A stretch of 64,000 bases of DNA from Echinococcus granulosus. Taxonomy: Eukaryota; Platyhelminthes; Cestoda; Cyclophyllidea; Taeniidae. Below, piece after piece: positions 11,601-26,600 of the stretch (its first letter is position 1; the number at the start of each line of letters is the position of its first letter). The notes beneath the pieces were generated by a model. That model was not told where the DNA came from and searched no databases. It saw only the letters and a list, made by a program, of their open reading frames with translations. The translations under genes were made by a program, and so were the position numbers. The DNA is taken from assembly GCF_000524195.1 (NCBI RefSeq), contig NW_020170452.1, positions 266,380 through 330,379 on the forward strand, given 5' to 3'.

Positions 11601-14600
11601 TGTGGACCTTGCCAGTCAGGAGACCAGCAGTATAGTTGACTCCTTTCCAACTTCTCCAAAATCACTGTATTTGTTGTTACTTAAAAATTTCCCATCATTT
11701 GAAGTCCCGGTAAAATATTTCCGTCTCCGATGGCTATCCATGGATAATTTCAACCATTACCATTTGAACATGACCTTTAAAAGAGAAGTCACTAAAACTA
11801 GACCTTAATAAATTCGTGCGCTGTCAGTTAGTGGTGGCTAGGTCTGACTTTTTTTCTCACCTCCATGACAAATTTATCTTTGCTCCGCTTTATTTACGTC
11901 CTGATACTATCATCAGTGATAAACGGGACAGCAACACGCAAAAAGGTGTGGAGAGGATTAGCGTGATTTAGTAAATTAAATATAAGTTTAAGTCGTTATT
12001 TTTCTCTGTTTTTGACATGGAAAACGCCTTTTTTCCATAAATATCATAGCTCACTTTATTGCGAGTTTTTGCTTCTGTCTCTACGGGCTGAAATGAGTGG
12101 GTTCGGGGATGAGGTTTGAGCTCGGAAAAAGTGGTGAGGCCTTTGTACACATGAGGAGAGGCAACGTATTGTCCGAAAATAGTAGAACATTGACGAAAAG
12201 TTTTCCCTGTATAACTAAAAATTCAACAATCACTGCTGACAATAAAATTATTCCATATTATGCATTATTTTGCGCACCATTTTCTCGTTCGTAAATTCGT
12301 GGAGCTAAGGTGATTGCCAGTGCTGGTAAGCGTTTCAACTATTCTGAAGTCGGCTTCTAGGTTGCAGTAGAGGAGGAGAAATGGATGGCTAGAATCATGA
12401 ATATCATGGTTAGAGTCATGTGGCACCGGTAGATGAAATGCCTTGCATTGTGCCCTCATTTCGGGTATCCCTGTTCTGGTCTTTGCAAGGACGATTAACC
12501 AGACAGTAGTCAACAGGGGAAGGGGCGGTGAGGCTATACTAATCCAAAAATCTTGATAAAGTACTTTTTTGTGCCATTTTCAGAGCTAGTCTATTCTTCG
12601 CACAGAATGGAATCCACAATGTACGTACTTTTCGTGGAGGCCCAACCAACCTGATGCAAAATTAGAGGCGACTTTCTTAGTGACACCTAGCTGCTACCCA
12701 CCTGCTCACATGGTTCTTCGTCAACTTGATGTTTTTTTTACAGGGCTTGTCTTTTATCTCACATTTCGCTCTTACGTTTTTGTGAGGAGGAAGGGAAGAT
12801 GCTGAAAAACTTGAGGCTAATCCCCTTCATACAAGACCTGGAGGTAAAGAATAAGAGTAAGATAATACATTGTCATGGGCAAGGCTTCTCGTACCATCAA
12901 CCGGTGTACAACCGAAACGCGGGCTCCCAGACGTGTTAAGGCACAGTGACAGTCCCAGTATCCCGAATTTACATCACTTTGAGTGCCCTTGAACTTGCTG
13001 TGGATATTGGCTCAACCATCGCCAGTCAGAAGAAAATGACGGAGAGGAGACCACCTGTAATATGTTTCGAGAACTTTTTTGGAAATGAATTTGTAAAACA
13101 TGAAAGAGGAATGGCTTTTTCTGGAGTTACAGATGTCTCCATCAGATGGCTTTTAAAACTCACCGCGCCTCTCAAATTTGTGCTATAACCCTAGAAATTT
13201 AGCAGTTGAATGGTAAAGAGTCGGGAAATACTTCCATATTTTTTGGTAAAGGATATAAGACAGTACCAGCATCGATGCAGAATAGGCTAGAGGGCATGCT
13301 GGTGTAGATGTAGCTTCTCCAAGAAATTGCAATAAGACAGGAGGTCTTCCAGAGGAGTTCACCTAATCGTTGTGGTGGTTGAATAGTAAATATAACCAAA
13401 ACCAAACATCAATCTTTGTTTCAACTTTTAACTTGGAGCTGTATAATAAATTTAATAAATTAATAAATTTTAACTCAAGTTCTCGCTCCAGTACACGCGT
13501 TTTCAAGTCTGAGGCCATAAACCTACTATTAACTTCACCATTCACGATTTAACTGACTGATATTTCACTAACATTTGCCTTTCTTTTGCAGCAAAATCTA
13601 CCGTTGTACAAATCACTAACAGCTTAAAGATAGTGCAGTTAGTTTGAGAAGCAAAACTTAGGATTCGTTCCGTTTAAAGGAATCGCAAATCCCATGCCAG
13701 GTCCCCCAAACATCATTTAGCTGCATGCAAGAGAAACCTTTTTAAAAAATCTAACTACCTTTGGATCACAGCTAAACTGCAAGCATTAAAGTCTGCAAAT
13801 ATTATTCTTTAGTTTTGCTCATTCCTCTAGTGATAACATCACCTAAATTAAACAAAAGCAAGAAAGTGGAAAAGTTCACAACTATTTTAAACATTCATTT
13901 ACCCTTTTTCACTACATTAATTTTCCTTAAAAATAAGAAATTAAAAGTTATATTTGGTGGCCTGTCGAATTTTACAAATGAAATAGGTTTCGGGGGTATT
14001 TTGAACAGGTCGTAGTCTCCAACACTTTTACCATCGATTCAAATTTATTTTGGACTTCTGCTAGAAAACCTCATTTTTAGGTAGCATAAATGGAAATGAG
14101 ATTAAGTTAAACGAGTTATTGACCCTTTTCTCCTTACTTACCAGTAGAGTTTTCAAAAATGTCATTACTTTATATACTCTATCAACAGTACCGAGCTACT
14201 TATAGGACCATATGAGTAGTATGTGTTGCGAGCCAATTTTCATCTTGATAAAGAGTTTTCCTAGTCCAGTTTGGATTTTGTAGCTGGCTAGTTTGAAATA
14301 ATAAATCCTTCTGATTTCTTTTGGACAAGTTAAATGAATTCGGTTATTAATTATTCTCTAACAAAACACGAGACAAATAGGACTGTAGTTTAGACTAAGA
14401 ATTTGGGTAACTTTGTCAAATTTCTATACGACTGGTGCGGGTTCTGCTAAAATTTTTACTAATTGTTCTCAACAGAGGAGATAAGTCAACTTTACAGGGA
14501 GGAGGGCATTTCGTTTATAAGCTGCCATCTTTGGACATCTTCTTTAATGCTTCCAACTATCACACACCTGCACTGTCTGTCGTGGTCAGAACTGGGGACA

Positions 14601-17600
14601 TCGTAATCCCACAAGAAAAATAATTGCCACAGCAGCAAAAAGTTTGATCGTGGCCAAATTATCGGTCCTCCAGTTCCTCTCAGACGCATTAATCAAGAAG
14701 AAGAAGAAGTTATCAAGAGGCACATTTCCTTGATTTTGATGGATGACGTTGATTGCCTTTTCACGACCTACAAAAGTAAATTACTGGTACATACACCCTT
14801 CCTTTCTCTTTCAGACGGACCAAAACTGCAGGGACCGGAGGAAGAGGTGGAGGCGGTGACTACCGGCCAGTCCGCTCAATTGACCTGTCAGGTTGAAGCG
14901 AATCCTCCAGCAAAAGTCACTTGGTACCACTATAGGGGCATAAAGGTTGTCAACAAAGCCGCCTTGGGCTCTCATCCGAATGCATCGGGGCTATTTACTG
15001 CTACTGTGATCACACATCGACTGCTACGGTCGTTCCTTACCACGGACTTGGACTCAAGAGACTTTAGAGTGAGTTGCTGAAATGAAAATTCAGCCAGTAA
15101 AGTGGTCAGTTAGTGGCTGTCGCTGATGTTAATGTTAGTAGTAGATCTGTCCACATTGCTAGCCTACCTTGCTGAGAAATTTGTTACCACCTAAAAGGAA
15201 AATCTTTGCTCAGATACACCGGAGGTTGTTGGTATGATTGGTCTACTAAAGTATGATATCAGCTTGGTCGGTTAAACAGACCCTGACATTCTTATAAGTA
15301 GCATAAGCACTGATTATTATTTTATTGTTAGAAGTTAATTTAAAGTATTGGGATAGTAGGCGATTTGATGATAAGTGCAGTAGGATGACTTGGATTCACT
15401 GGATTATATTTGCTAATGAGTGGGACGCTGATATACAAATCAGTAGCTCAGTTCAAAAATATTTCCATACATATACGGACGCTGATATGATTAAGAGTAG
15501 TGTATCAATTCGTTAACGCCTTCTAATAAACAGGGGAATAATAGGATAAGTAAGGTTAGAATATTTCTATATAAATAGAGGAGCTGTAAAAGCTTTTCAT
15601 TTAATCTGTTGAATTGCAGTTAAAGATAGTAGAACGATGGAGCAATGTACCACCCAGGAGGGGTCAAAATAAACATTCGCTCCTGATCTTGAGAGCAGGT
15701 GCTGCATAATAGTTAGGAAGAGCCCCTATTTTTGATTGAAATGAAAAATTGACTGCTCTAACTGACAGCGATTATTGTTTCCATACGGCCCACAACTTAC
15801 TTACCACTAAATTGTGCTTGCTTCGTGTGCATGTGTGTGGCGGACTATCGGTGCAATTAATCACTACAAATTGCAAGCTGAAGGCTAAAAGATTACCGAC
15901 GAATTGCCTACATCAGTGCATGTGCGAGGATTCTTCCTGCTTCCTTTTGGAATCTGTGTGGACTGATCTAGACTGGTCTTACACCTCCGCAAATCTGACC
16001 CATGAGAAGGCCTCTACTTGATGATAGAAGTAATAATGTTATCATCTGAAGTGAAGTATTTCTTAATCCTCCGGATGATGAATTTCCCTTTCTTTTCGCA
16101 ATGAGAAGTTAGAAAGTAAGAATTAGAAGGAAGCTGAGGTGGCTGAAAACAGGTTATCACAAGTCCCAGTCAGGTTCTTTCTCTTCGGCCAAGCCCTCGA
16201 CAGCTTAAAAGCCATTTTTGGGTTCAAAATCAACTTCTTAACTGAAACTTTAAAGCTCTCAAAGTAGGTGATGCGGCTCCCAAAAGGGTCAGCCACTGAA
16301 AGCGCAGGGGTAACTGTGGCTTGCTGGTTGGGCTTCCTTTCCTTAAGAACTTCAGAGTCAAAGCTAGGTTTGACCAAGAGTGCCGGAGGCGCCGCCAGTG
16401 CTCTTGAGAGAGCTGTCTTAACCCCGACTTTTGTTCCACAATTGGCCTCAATCTTTGCTTTTCTGACCTGTTAAACCTCTAAAATTACAACTTTGGCTAA
16501 CTTACTACACCTAAATAAAGTGATAAATAATCCGCTTTAGTGTATTGAAATCACGTAGACTTGTCACTGAAATTGATGGCACCTCAGTCTAATACCAAAT
16601 GATCTGTTTAGTTTTGGTGGAAGATTGGATTAAATCAGGAAAGATGGCTGAAAAGTACAGCTACCGCATCTGAGACAATAAAATTAGGCCCAAGTTATTT
16701 GTTTACTTTTCTCAATAGCCTCTTGGATTCAAAAAGATGGCCACTTAGGTGAGGCACACATTTATAAATGTAATAAGCTTAACTGGGATCCACTGAGAGG
16801 GGAATGTAGGAAAGGGGGGGGTGAGCAGCGTCCGAAGGATGGCTGGCAGGTGGGCGAGATCGTTAGAGGTGGTGGTTGAACTCGTGGCCAGGTTCAAGGC
16901 GGTGCACTTATCTGATGGAAGACGGGCATCACCTCCACCACTGCTTTCGCCTCTATGGCACTGCTGGCACCACTGCCGTCGTTTTTGGCAAAGTTGCTAT
17001 CGCCCTGCAGATGTCCCTTCCCCTTCTCCTTCACCTCCTCCTTTGACTTCTTATCCTCCTTCTCCATCTTTTCCTTCTTCTCTTTCTTCTTTCTCACCTT
17101 CATCACATCCAAAATCATTGATACGATGGTAAAAACGCTTAATTGGTTATGGAGAGGGAGAGAAAGAGGAGAAAACGCACACACATCCAGCGGCACTGAC
17201 AGTCGTGGTGATGTGCAAGTGTTGCTTATTTCCGATAGAGTAGTCCTAGCGTGTGCTTTGACACCGACATTGATCAAGGAGAGGCACATCAGCAGACCTG
17301 CAAATGTGCTTTGAGAGACATGATGACTTGTGTAGACTGGTGTGAAGGGAACGAGTAACTGAGGGAACACAAGCTGAGCCTCAGGAGACGGCATTCAAAA
17401 TACCGCAATGTTGGATTGTCTCAGGGTATTTTACCATGGAATCATGCAATCCAAATTTAATGGTGAGGCCGATGAAGGTTGGAGTTGAGTTGGGGGAAGA
17501 ATCCTGTCATTCTTAAAACGTAATTTTGTGTTTTGTACACTTGATTGATCGTGACGTGCTGATGATGTGTTGCACCGTCTGGAGGATGTGCAATAATTCC

Positions 17601-20600
17601 CTTTCACCTCGAGTAGTATGTAGAGCTGAACAAACTCCCAACCTCTCGAGTATTTCAGCATGACTTCGTGTCATTTGTAAGTGAAATTCTCCTTAGCTGT
17701 GGAAAAAGTGACAGTAAAATGCCTCCCTGTTTTCATCTCCACCCTGTTCTCAAACACAAGAGTAGCTTCGCTGCAGACAAATCAAACAAAGAGTCAATGA
17801 ATTTCGACTTTACCTTTTTCCCACTAAAAGTAAATGCTAGAAGTTTTAACTTTACACCCGTCATCGCGCCATCACTTCCAGAGTAGCTCAGTCAGTAGGA
17901 TAGGTACGAGGGAGTGCTTTCGAATCCCGACGAGGTGAATTCGCTCAAATTCAAGGGAATGCATTTATCTGATGGAAGTCAGTCGCCTCCCCATCTCTGC
18001 TGCTGGCAGGGTTGCTATCACCGCTCCGTTGTCTTTCTTTCTACCATCTTCGAGCCCACCCCCTTATCCTGTCCCTCCTTCCTTCCTTCTTGCCACCTTT
18101 CATCTCCACGACCATCTGCTCGGTAGGGGTTAAGAAATTTCCTGCAAACTGTTCAAACATTGGGAATTAGAGAATAATATTTTATTTGAAGAGGACTAAC
18201 TGGTGACCCTGGGATAAATTTGTTCCTAGAAAGGGCAACTAGCGCTGCCTAAACGCCAAATTGCTAGAGAATTTAGGATCCCTTATTCGAGTTATGAGGT
18301 GTAGGTGAATGACTATGCAGTAGAAAGCTTTCTGCTACCTTCAGTCCCTTATTTTCTAGATTTTTTTCATCTTATAATACGTTATCATTACCAGATAAAT
18401 ACCATTTGAGATTCTCTCCTTCACAAGTTCATGCTGCTCGGTGTTAAACGCAAGCGAAGAAGGAAGTCATTTACAATTTATTAACGGGCGACTTCGGTAG
18501 TATACAACCAAGACCAAGAATTTGTTCTTCACCTCTTTAAGGTGCAGTTTTGCCTACTTACTGACCAAGGCTGTCGGGTGAGCAAAAATACTCCATGAGA
18601 TATCCTCTAAAGATATCTTAAATACTTATGAAGCTTCCTGAGACTACCCTAAAGACAAAAGGAGGCATAATACTCGGGCAGAAAATGCATTGTCGACTAC
18701 CGATTGGAGCTTGGGGCTACTGGCGTGGCCCGGACAATAGGCGGCCCAGTGGAGGTGCAATGGCCTAGCACCTAAGTGGCTTGTTACCCAGAATTGAAAG
18801 TTCAGCAAACAATTGATGTGTTGCATTTGTATCATCACTGCTCGTTTTATGCGTGGAATTATAATGAATTGTAAACTGAGGTTATTCTTTATGAAAACCA
18901 CCTTAAGAGGTAAACAGTCACGTCCCACACTTACCTTATGCGATAAAACTTAAAAGTGTGTGGGAAGGAAGTCTGCTGGAAACACCTGGAACTGGTCAGT
19001 GAGATGGAAGAAAGTCCTCTTCCCATTTTGACAAGACAATATAGTGCCTCACATTTCCTAGGTCAAAATCTGGTCGCTGGAAGATTAGCACGTGAGGATG
19101 CGAAGGAAGCAAGGGAAGAAGGGGAGGAAGGAACAAAAATATTCTTTTTGTCTTCCTCTTGCATCCTCAATATTACTTGGCCTACAGGACAAATAGGTAA
19201 TAGAGTGGACAGCAGTAGAGGTGATTGGAGCTAGATAGTTCTCTTCCAGTGACGGAACCCTGCATAAAAGTGAGGTGTGCAGATAAAATTGTCTCTTGCC
19301 TAGCCGAGACGCATAAACGATGGCAGTGCGGTCCTCCTTAGTTATTCCGTTTTTACTAGCAAAAACCGGACGAATTTGTTTTACAGTTTCCCTATAAAAG
19401 TGGCAGTTGTTCGAAACACACAGTGGGAATAGTTACAAATCAAACAAAATATTTTTAAGACCAGTGGAGAAGAGCCTTGTGTAGGGGGAAAACATAGGCT
19501 TTTATTCTTGATTCACAACTGTGAACATCAAGTCAAATTTTGATGTTCCTTCGCAGTTCAGTGAATGTAGTCAAAGAGAATCAGCACATCTGAGAGTTAC
19601 AAAAGAATTAGCCTTTCTTATACCTGTTTAGCAGTTAACAAAATTATTTTTGCCTAAGGTCATTTTTTTTCCACCTTACCAAGAAACTCATATCGGAGGA
19701 GCGCTACTCCGCGTTGAATGTGAAGGCTCACTCCATCGACAGTTTCGGTTTCTACATTTGTGTCGGTCTGGCGGCACAGAGGGAGGTTAGGAAGATTGTC
19801 GTCTTGGCAGAGTCCGGTCAGTGCCTGTAGTCCCATTATTTAGCCACCTTTTTACCGCATCAGAAATCCTTTCCCTTCTTAGGAAATTTTGGCTAGCCAG
19901 TCATAAATAAACTGACTTGTCTATTTCAGTCCCGCGTAAGGAAGCGGGTATCGGCAAATTTAATAACTAAAGCAATACATGCATTTTTTCCAAATTTTTT
20001 GATTAAGGTTATTTTTCATTAAGCATTTTTTGAAGGATTCGCCTTAATGCTCATTTATCATCCTCCATAATTTTGATTGGCTAATTTAAAAGTGTTGGAC
20101 GAAGTGAACATTTAGGTCAGTGACGCACAAGTTAAATTAACCAATAAAAGTTGGATTGGACGATTTTGGAGCAAATGATACAATCGCATCATGATTAACA
20201 ACCAAAACCCAATTGTTAAACCACTCTATTAACCTTCGAAAGCAGAGAACCACATTTACTATAAATAGAGATATTAAAGAGGGAGATAAACGATCAGCGT
20301 AAGCTCGTTTAACGCTTCCTCATATTTAAGCTAAAGTTAGCTACATATTAATTCTACTACTTTATATTCTTTTCTACCCAACTCAGTGAAGATTTGTTCT
20401 AAAGTTGTGTCTCAGAAATATGAACAAGGCTACTGTATTACCGACTCGAGTTCCATTTGTGGAACAGTAGTAAATGAAAATGTTTTCTGGCATAATAAAC
20501 ATAGGCAGCATGCTAGATGATTGCCGGTATCATACCTCTTTGAAGATGAAGAATATGGAAAATGGATTTTCGACATGCAGAAGGGCCGGGAGCTACTGGC

Positions 20601-23600
20601 CTGGGCCGGAAGTCAGACGGCCAGGCGGTGGTACAATAGCGGAGCCCCCAAGTGGCCCATTACTAAAACCGAGTGTTTAACAGACAACCAAAGTGTTGCC
20701 ATAGTTTAGTCCCAAAAAATAAAGATACAGCTTGTCTCTAGAAAAGAATATTTTTTCCAAGTTATTTCCTTGCCTCTAATATGGTTGTAAAATGAGTAAC
20801 ACGGTTTCATCCAATCTTCGGATTAAGTGAGGAGTAAAATGGTACTTGATGTTTTGTCCTTTTGGGATGGACATTTAAACCAACTTTTGAAACTTGCCAT
20901 TTTTAATTTTACCCAAGGCCCACCACAAATTGACACACCGACACGGGTTAGCGGACGCGTGGGTGGGAGGGGCCGAATCGCGTGCCACACCATCGCTCTG
21001 CCCAAACCGACGCCGCATGAATTCTTCTGGACCCACGCCTCCACCCATGCAAGCGTTGTTCCCTCTTCAAGGTGGGTATTTTTCCTCATCTTATTTTTTC
21101 CATCCTTCTTTCTTTCTTGATGCAGGTACTTTTTCTTAGCCTTCTCATTGTTTCTTGCCACGACGATTTTGGTGCAGTTTGACATGTTTTTCTTCCATCT
21201 ATTTGTAATTCCTTTTTTTTCCTGAATTGGTGGACATGGGCAGGGCGTTGACGTCAAAACCTAGCTTTGAGGTTTACAAAGGATTGCAAGGAATGAAAAA
21301 TACAGTTTTTTTTTCGACCTGGCCTACTTCTACGCTTAGTCCCATTTTTTAGCTTATCCCTTGAGGACGTCTACGTTGAAGGATTTAAGGACTAGTGACT
21401 TATTGTGCCAGTAGTGATGAAGCAGTCACCTTTGATATGCTCTTATGCAAACCTTAGCAAGTAGGAGTCACTTTATTGCAGATGAACCTAAAGCACTACC
21501 AACTAACACCGTATGACTCCCCAACTGCGGGTGAGTGAGTGAAGTCTTCGGCAATTGCCGGCGAATTTCCTACTTTCATTTAAGGCAAACATCTTCCATC
21601 ACCAGCTGCTGTTTTATGCATCACCGCTGCCAAGTGCAGGGAATTATGACTTATAGACTGGTCCGTAACATTTGTACTAGCTACCGGCACCCGTAAAATG
21701 ACCCTCTTGGTAATGGTCCTTGGTAAGGGTCCTCCATTCGATCATGGCAGCAATCCTTGTCTTTGAAGAATATATTATTTGGACATTCTGTTTTACTGGT
21801 CTGGAGAGTAAAACATGAATCTCAATGGAAAATCATCCATCGGAACAACTTTTTGCCCTCCACTCTCTAAAATGAAGCAATTAAAAGTTATTTAAGTGCT
21901 TTTGAGTGATATATGCGGTAGAATTTTGGTGTCTTCTGGTTATACCATCCCTGTGACTTATCCTCCTTGCCCATAGAGCGACAAGGCAGCTACCAATCCC
22001 ATTTATGCAAAAAAGTTTGGCCTTTGGGAGCAGGCAGTCAAGTACAGTACCTCTTATCTTGATCTGGATTTCATTTTTTTTAACCGCGGGAGAATGTGGG
22101 TGTCTGATGGCAAGAGGAGGTTTAAGTCACTTGAAGTCTGGAAGAAGGAAATGGGGATGGGACAATATCCCTCCCTCTTCCTCCTCCTTTCCCATTCTGA
22201 ATTGCGGTAAGAATCCTTCCTATGGGCAGGTTTGGGGTTATGATGAATAGTGCCCATCACTTCCTTACCATCCTTCTTCCTGCTACCTGTCTAGTTTGAT
22301 AATTTCTGGATCTCACTCTTAAAAACTTGATCTTTAGCGAGGAGGGTGTAGTCAGTCAGCGGCTTCGTCTGTAGCGCAAAGTAGAGACATTAGCTATGGG
22401 ATGGAGTGGTGCGCCTCTTGTAGGCATAAGACAAATTGTGAGTATTTGTTTGCACAAGGTACTCCTCCTCATAAGGCAGGAAGAGAAATGTTAACACTTC
22501 TTCTACTGAGGTAAAAAATGGATGGGTTCTTAAAGCTTACGGCTTGTTTTATCACTTACCGACTTGCTTTAGTTGGTCAGAAGATGCGACCTACGGTTCT
22601 GAAGACTGGGAGGATCTACTCCTGGGTACTTCATCACCGGAGTCAAGCTATGATGCTTCTTTCTGCTATCTACCCCTCAATTTTAAGTGACTTAACACGA
22701 TCTTGTGTACATCCGGTAAAGACGGTTCGGTAAAAAGGCGGTTTTGTAAAAGGCAGTCCAAAGTCATTTTTTTACCAGAAATGCAAATTAAATGCGGAAG
22801 TGTCGCAACTGCTAGAAGAGATAACAAACTCATGGCACTACTTACCGCAAACCCTTTTTACATATGCAGTAAACAAACATGGCGCCTCGTCTTTACCCAC
22901 TAGTGGCAGCAATGAAAAAGCGGATTTTGTAGCAAATTTTAACAAAATTTTCGGAAACATTAATGACGTCCAACGCGTGGAACCGGTTACACATTAAAAA
23001 TTGTAGTGAAAAGATTTGATGCTTGATAGCCTCTAGTCTCAGCACATTCATATACGCACTCGCACCCATTAAAGGTTGGAGACTGAATAAATGCTTTTAT
23101 GCCGCCCATTCACCCAGCATAAAGAACAAAATCCATAGAGTGGGAATTCAACTATTTGTAAATTTGGGGTGAAAATTTGTGAAGTGTGACTTTTACTTGC
23201 AGGCGTTGGGTTAACCCCGACTTTTCCCAGAGTGAGTTCGTCCTAGGTGTGTATAGATATGGAATGGATTCAAGGAATTCGCAAGAGGAGACCTGTGTTT
23301 GTTGGGGCTCAAGAATCTGTGGAAATATTTTTATTTTAATTCTGTTAGCTGTGTTAACAAATTCTGACATTTTCGCCTCGTTTATTAGGAACCGCAAAAC
23401 GCTTACAAACATTGTCTACTTATCTGACTTAATTAAGTAGCACATCCGGTAGCTAAGACACGCAGAAAAAATAGCTCCCATTAATGGCTTCTAACTAAAA
23501 AAATTATTAATATTCCTTGTGCTTTTTTAAAAGTTAACGTTGTGCTTATTTTGTGCATTTTTTAAAGTTATCTTCATTTTAAATTTGCTGCTGTCAGTCA

Positions 23601-26600
23601 TTAATGAATCTTTTCCATACTTGACAGACTTTTTCCAATTTCCTCAAAATTAATCACGAGTTTTGTCAAATTTCTACTAAAAAGTGGGTTTACAAGCTTT
23701 TATTGGCATTAAAAATGCTCGAAACAATTCAGAAACATTTATTTAAAACATTTGACGTCTGTAGGAAAACAATCCAATCTGTATCTCTGTGTCGCAATTT
23801 CTAGTTCTTAACGACAGGTCTATTAAAACTTCTAGGTGAATTTTTACACAAGTTGCTGGGAGATGTCAAACTGTCTTACCAATCTCTACCTCATAGCTAT
23901 TTGTCCTTCATTCGTACCTGCTTTAGCCGATAAAGCGGACTTTCTCTTGAAGGCTTCCTTTAAAGTTAGACTTATTTGCCTTCTAGTTTGCACATTGAAC
24001 ACGAGGAGAAGTTGACCGGATCAACAAGTGCTATAGTCTTTTCAAAAATTGCTAAGGAGCATTTCGGTCACTACAACTGCACCGTCAACACGGCCCATGG
24101 AAGCGACTCCATCGTCATCGTATTTACTGAAATCCGTGAGTAGTATTGTGTCTCCACTGAGTAGAATAAAAGTTTACAATGCTAGTGAAACATTATTGTT
24201 TTGTCATTTCTACGGTCTCTTTATGTACTGACCCTTTTTTGTCATCTCAACAACAAGATTCAATCAGAACTGTCAATGGTAAAGTGACCTAGTAGGAAAA
24301 TCACATGATACATTGGGGGCAGCAAAAAGTCGCCTTCTTTGTAAACCAAAACTCGTTTCCTGTTTTTCTTCTCTCTTTCCATTTCTCATCAGTACTTATT
24401 TCGTGGTTTGCTTTTTACATATTAGAGGGAGCATGGAGCTCAACAAAATTGAAATGCAGTTCCTACTTAAAGATCAAAATTAGAAAAAAAAACTTTCCAA
24501 TTATCACTTAAAAGTTTGAGTAAAAATTAGTTTAAAATGTAATATGAGCGAATGAGAGGCAGTTTACTTAAGCTAGGACTCCTGAAGTGTCTAGAATATA
24601 GGAAATAGTACCTGATACTTGAAAGGCAGATTCCACACAAGGAGTTTTGTCAATGTGGAAGAAATATTGCAAGAAAGCTCGCTTCCTTTTGTCACTGGTG
24701 TTAAAACGTTAAGTCTCGAGGTATAATCTTAGAAGATGTGCATGCAGTGGGATTTATTTTTTAAGCAGAATGTTGTGACACTTACTACTCAGGTAGCTGT
24801 GATTGTTATAAGCAGTAAAAGCCGAACAAATATTTAGACATATCAGTTACTTGTTTAGCAATATTATAAGCAATTAAAAGGGCCGATGCCTTGCTTGTGA
24901 CCGAAAAGTAGTGTGGGAAATCAACCTGGTGCCCAGCATGTGGTAACTTTCTAACGTAAAAATGATTTATGCCTTATTGCGGTATCTGATTCCTCGACAC
25001 TTTATCCACTGAAGTAAGGCAGCATCAAGTGTCGTGCTATAGAAATTGAACCCCTAAGACCCCAAGAGTCATTAAGACGTCTACAGTAAATATCTCAATG
25101 CTGAGCTGCTGAGCTTAAAGTCTCCAGTAGGGAAAAGATGTAGGCNNNNNNNNNNNNNNNNNNNNNNNNNNNNNNNNNNNNNNNNNNNNNNNNNNNNNNN
25201 NNNNNNNNNNNNNNNNNNNNNNNNNNNNNNNNNNNNNNNNNNNNNGGGTGCAAGGAGAATAATATGGCAGAATTCACGTGTAACATGCAACATTATAAGT
25301 CATAATTTGGATTTTCGCCTTACCGTCAAACTAGGACCCATTTTCCTGCTAATCAATTCTACTACTAATTATTAAACATGCACCTACTTAAAAGGAGAAT
25401 GAGTAGTATTACTTCCCCAAGCATGGATAGCGATTAACTTTGCTATTTTTTTACAGATGAACTATCTTACACCCTTGTCATTGGAGTGGGAGTGAGCATA
25501 GTTGTGGTGTTACTTTTTGCGGCGATGATTTTGTGGACCCTTCGGCACCGACTTTTGCAGCTACGAGGTGGTGAAACGGCGCGGATCATCACCGCCAATC
25601 AAGCTGCAAGACAATCAGTCGATATGCTTTGCAGTAAGCAAAAAATGGATATAGCTCGTGCATTTTTGTTTGAACTAATCCTAAGCACTCCCTTTTATCT
25701 ATTGTGGAACATTAGTTTTTTTTTTTCAAAATAGATGGCTCAGGACATCAAAGTACTTGGTGAAGTCAGTCATTTTGAGGTGTTAGCCCTGTGAATTGAT
25801 GTTATCTTAAAAACGCACCACCGATGCGACTGAACTGAGCCAAAACCAGAGTTTGCGACGTGTTGAAAGGCTAGACTCACAGTTAACTTGTAAGTGATGA
25901 AGAAGTTGTATGGACCATAAGAGAGGCAGTTAAGAGGCAATTTCGCTAAAAAAGAAGAAGTTCCTAAGTCCCTGATTAGGTGGCATTATCTTTCCTTTTC
26001 TAGTCGATCTTCCTTCATCAGTAATAATTGTTTTTTTACTTAAAAACAGGACTGGCAAAGTAAAGAGAGACTAAATATGGGTAAATAATGCCAAAAGCTT
26101 ATAAATTGGTAAAAGTTTTGTTTGGATCCTGTAAAAGTTAATTAATAAAAGCTTATTTGTGGCAAGACAGTAGTTTCTGTTCATAAACCTCTGCCATGGG
26201 GTGGAAGCTCGGTGAAGGGCACAATCCACTTTAGTTAGCGTGGTGATTAGTTAATTTAGACACTTGAGACATACGCAGAGTTCCGGTGAAAGATCGCCTT
26301 CAAAAAGACACGACAGCGTACTCCTATTTCACCAGTTTTGTGTTTGAGGTTGAAAATGATCTTTATCTACACGAATTTGGTCATCAGACAGAGCACCAGC
26401 TTGAACCAGGGAATTCCGTCATTGGATGGGAGCGCTGTGAAGGATACAGTCCCCTGTGAATGACTTGATGATTTGATAACTGGGGCAAACACAGAGACAA
26501 GAGCAAACTTTCTGTCAAGACTTTAATTTCACATCTGCAGAGAGGAGTTCCAGCCAAAGATGGCCCACGAAACAACATCTGTATATGGGCACGTTGAGGA

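Noticed and set aside
16894..17394. 166-codon minus-strand frame with a Lys/Glu-rich tail, the longest ORF in the window
   Set aside because: Its sequence recurs with frame breaks at 3.6-3.9 kb and belongs to the long SINE-bodied repeat. The Lys/Glu part comes from a C+T-rich tract.
17881..17937. Functional tRNA gene
   Set aside because: Only A- and B-box-like parts are seen. The stems do not pair into a cloverleaf and a SINE body follows.
20397..20470. Stretch with good acceptor reading VKICSKVVSQKYEQGYC, at first read as an EGF-like receptor exon
   Set aside because: The exon at 20918 continues the Ig domain with exact phase and the GPPQI linker. This one would interrupt it and has only a poor donor.
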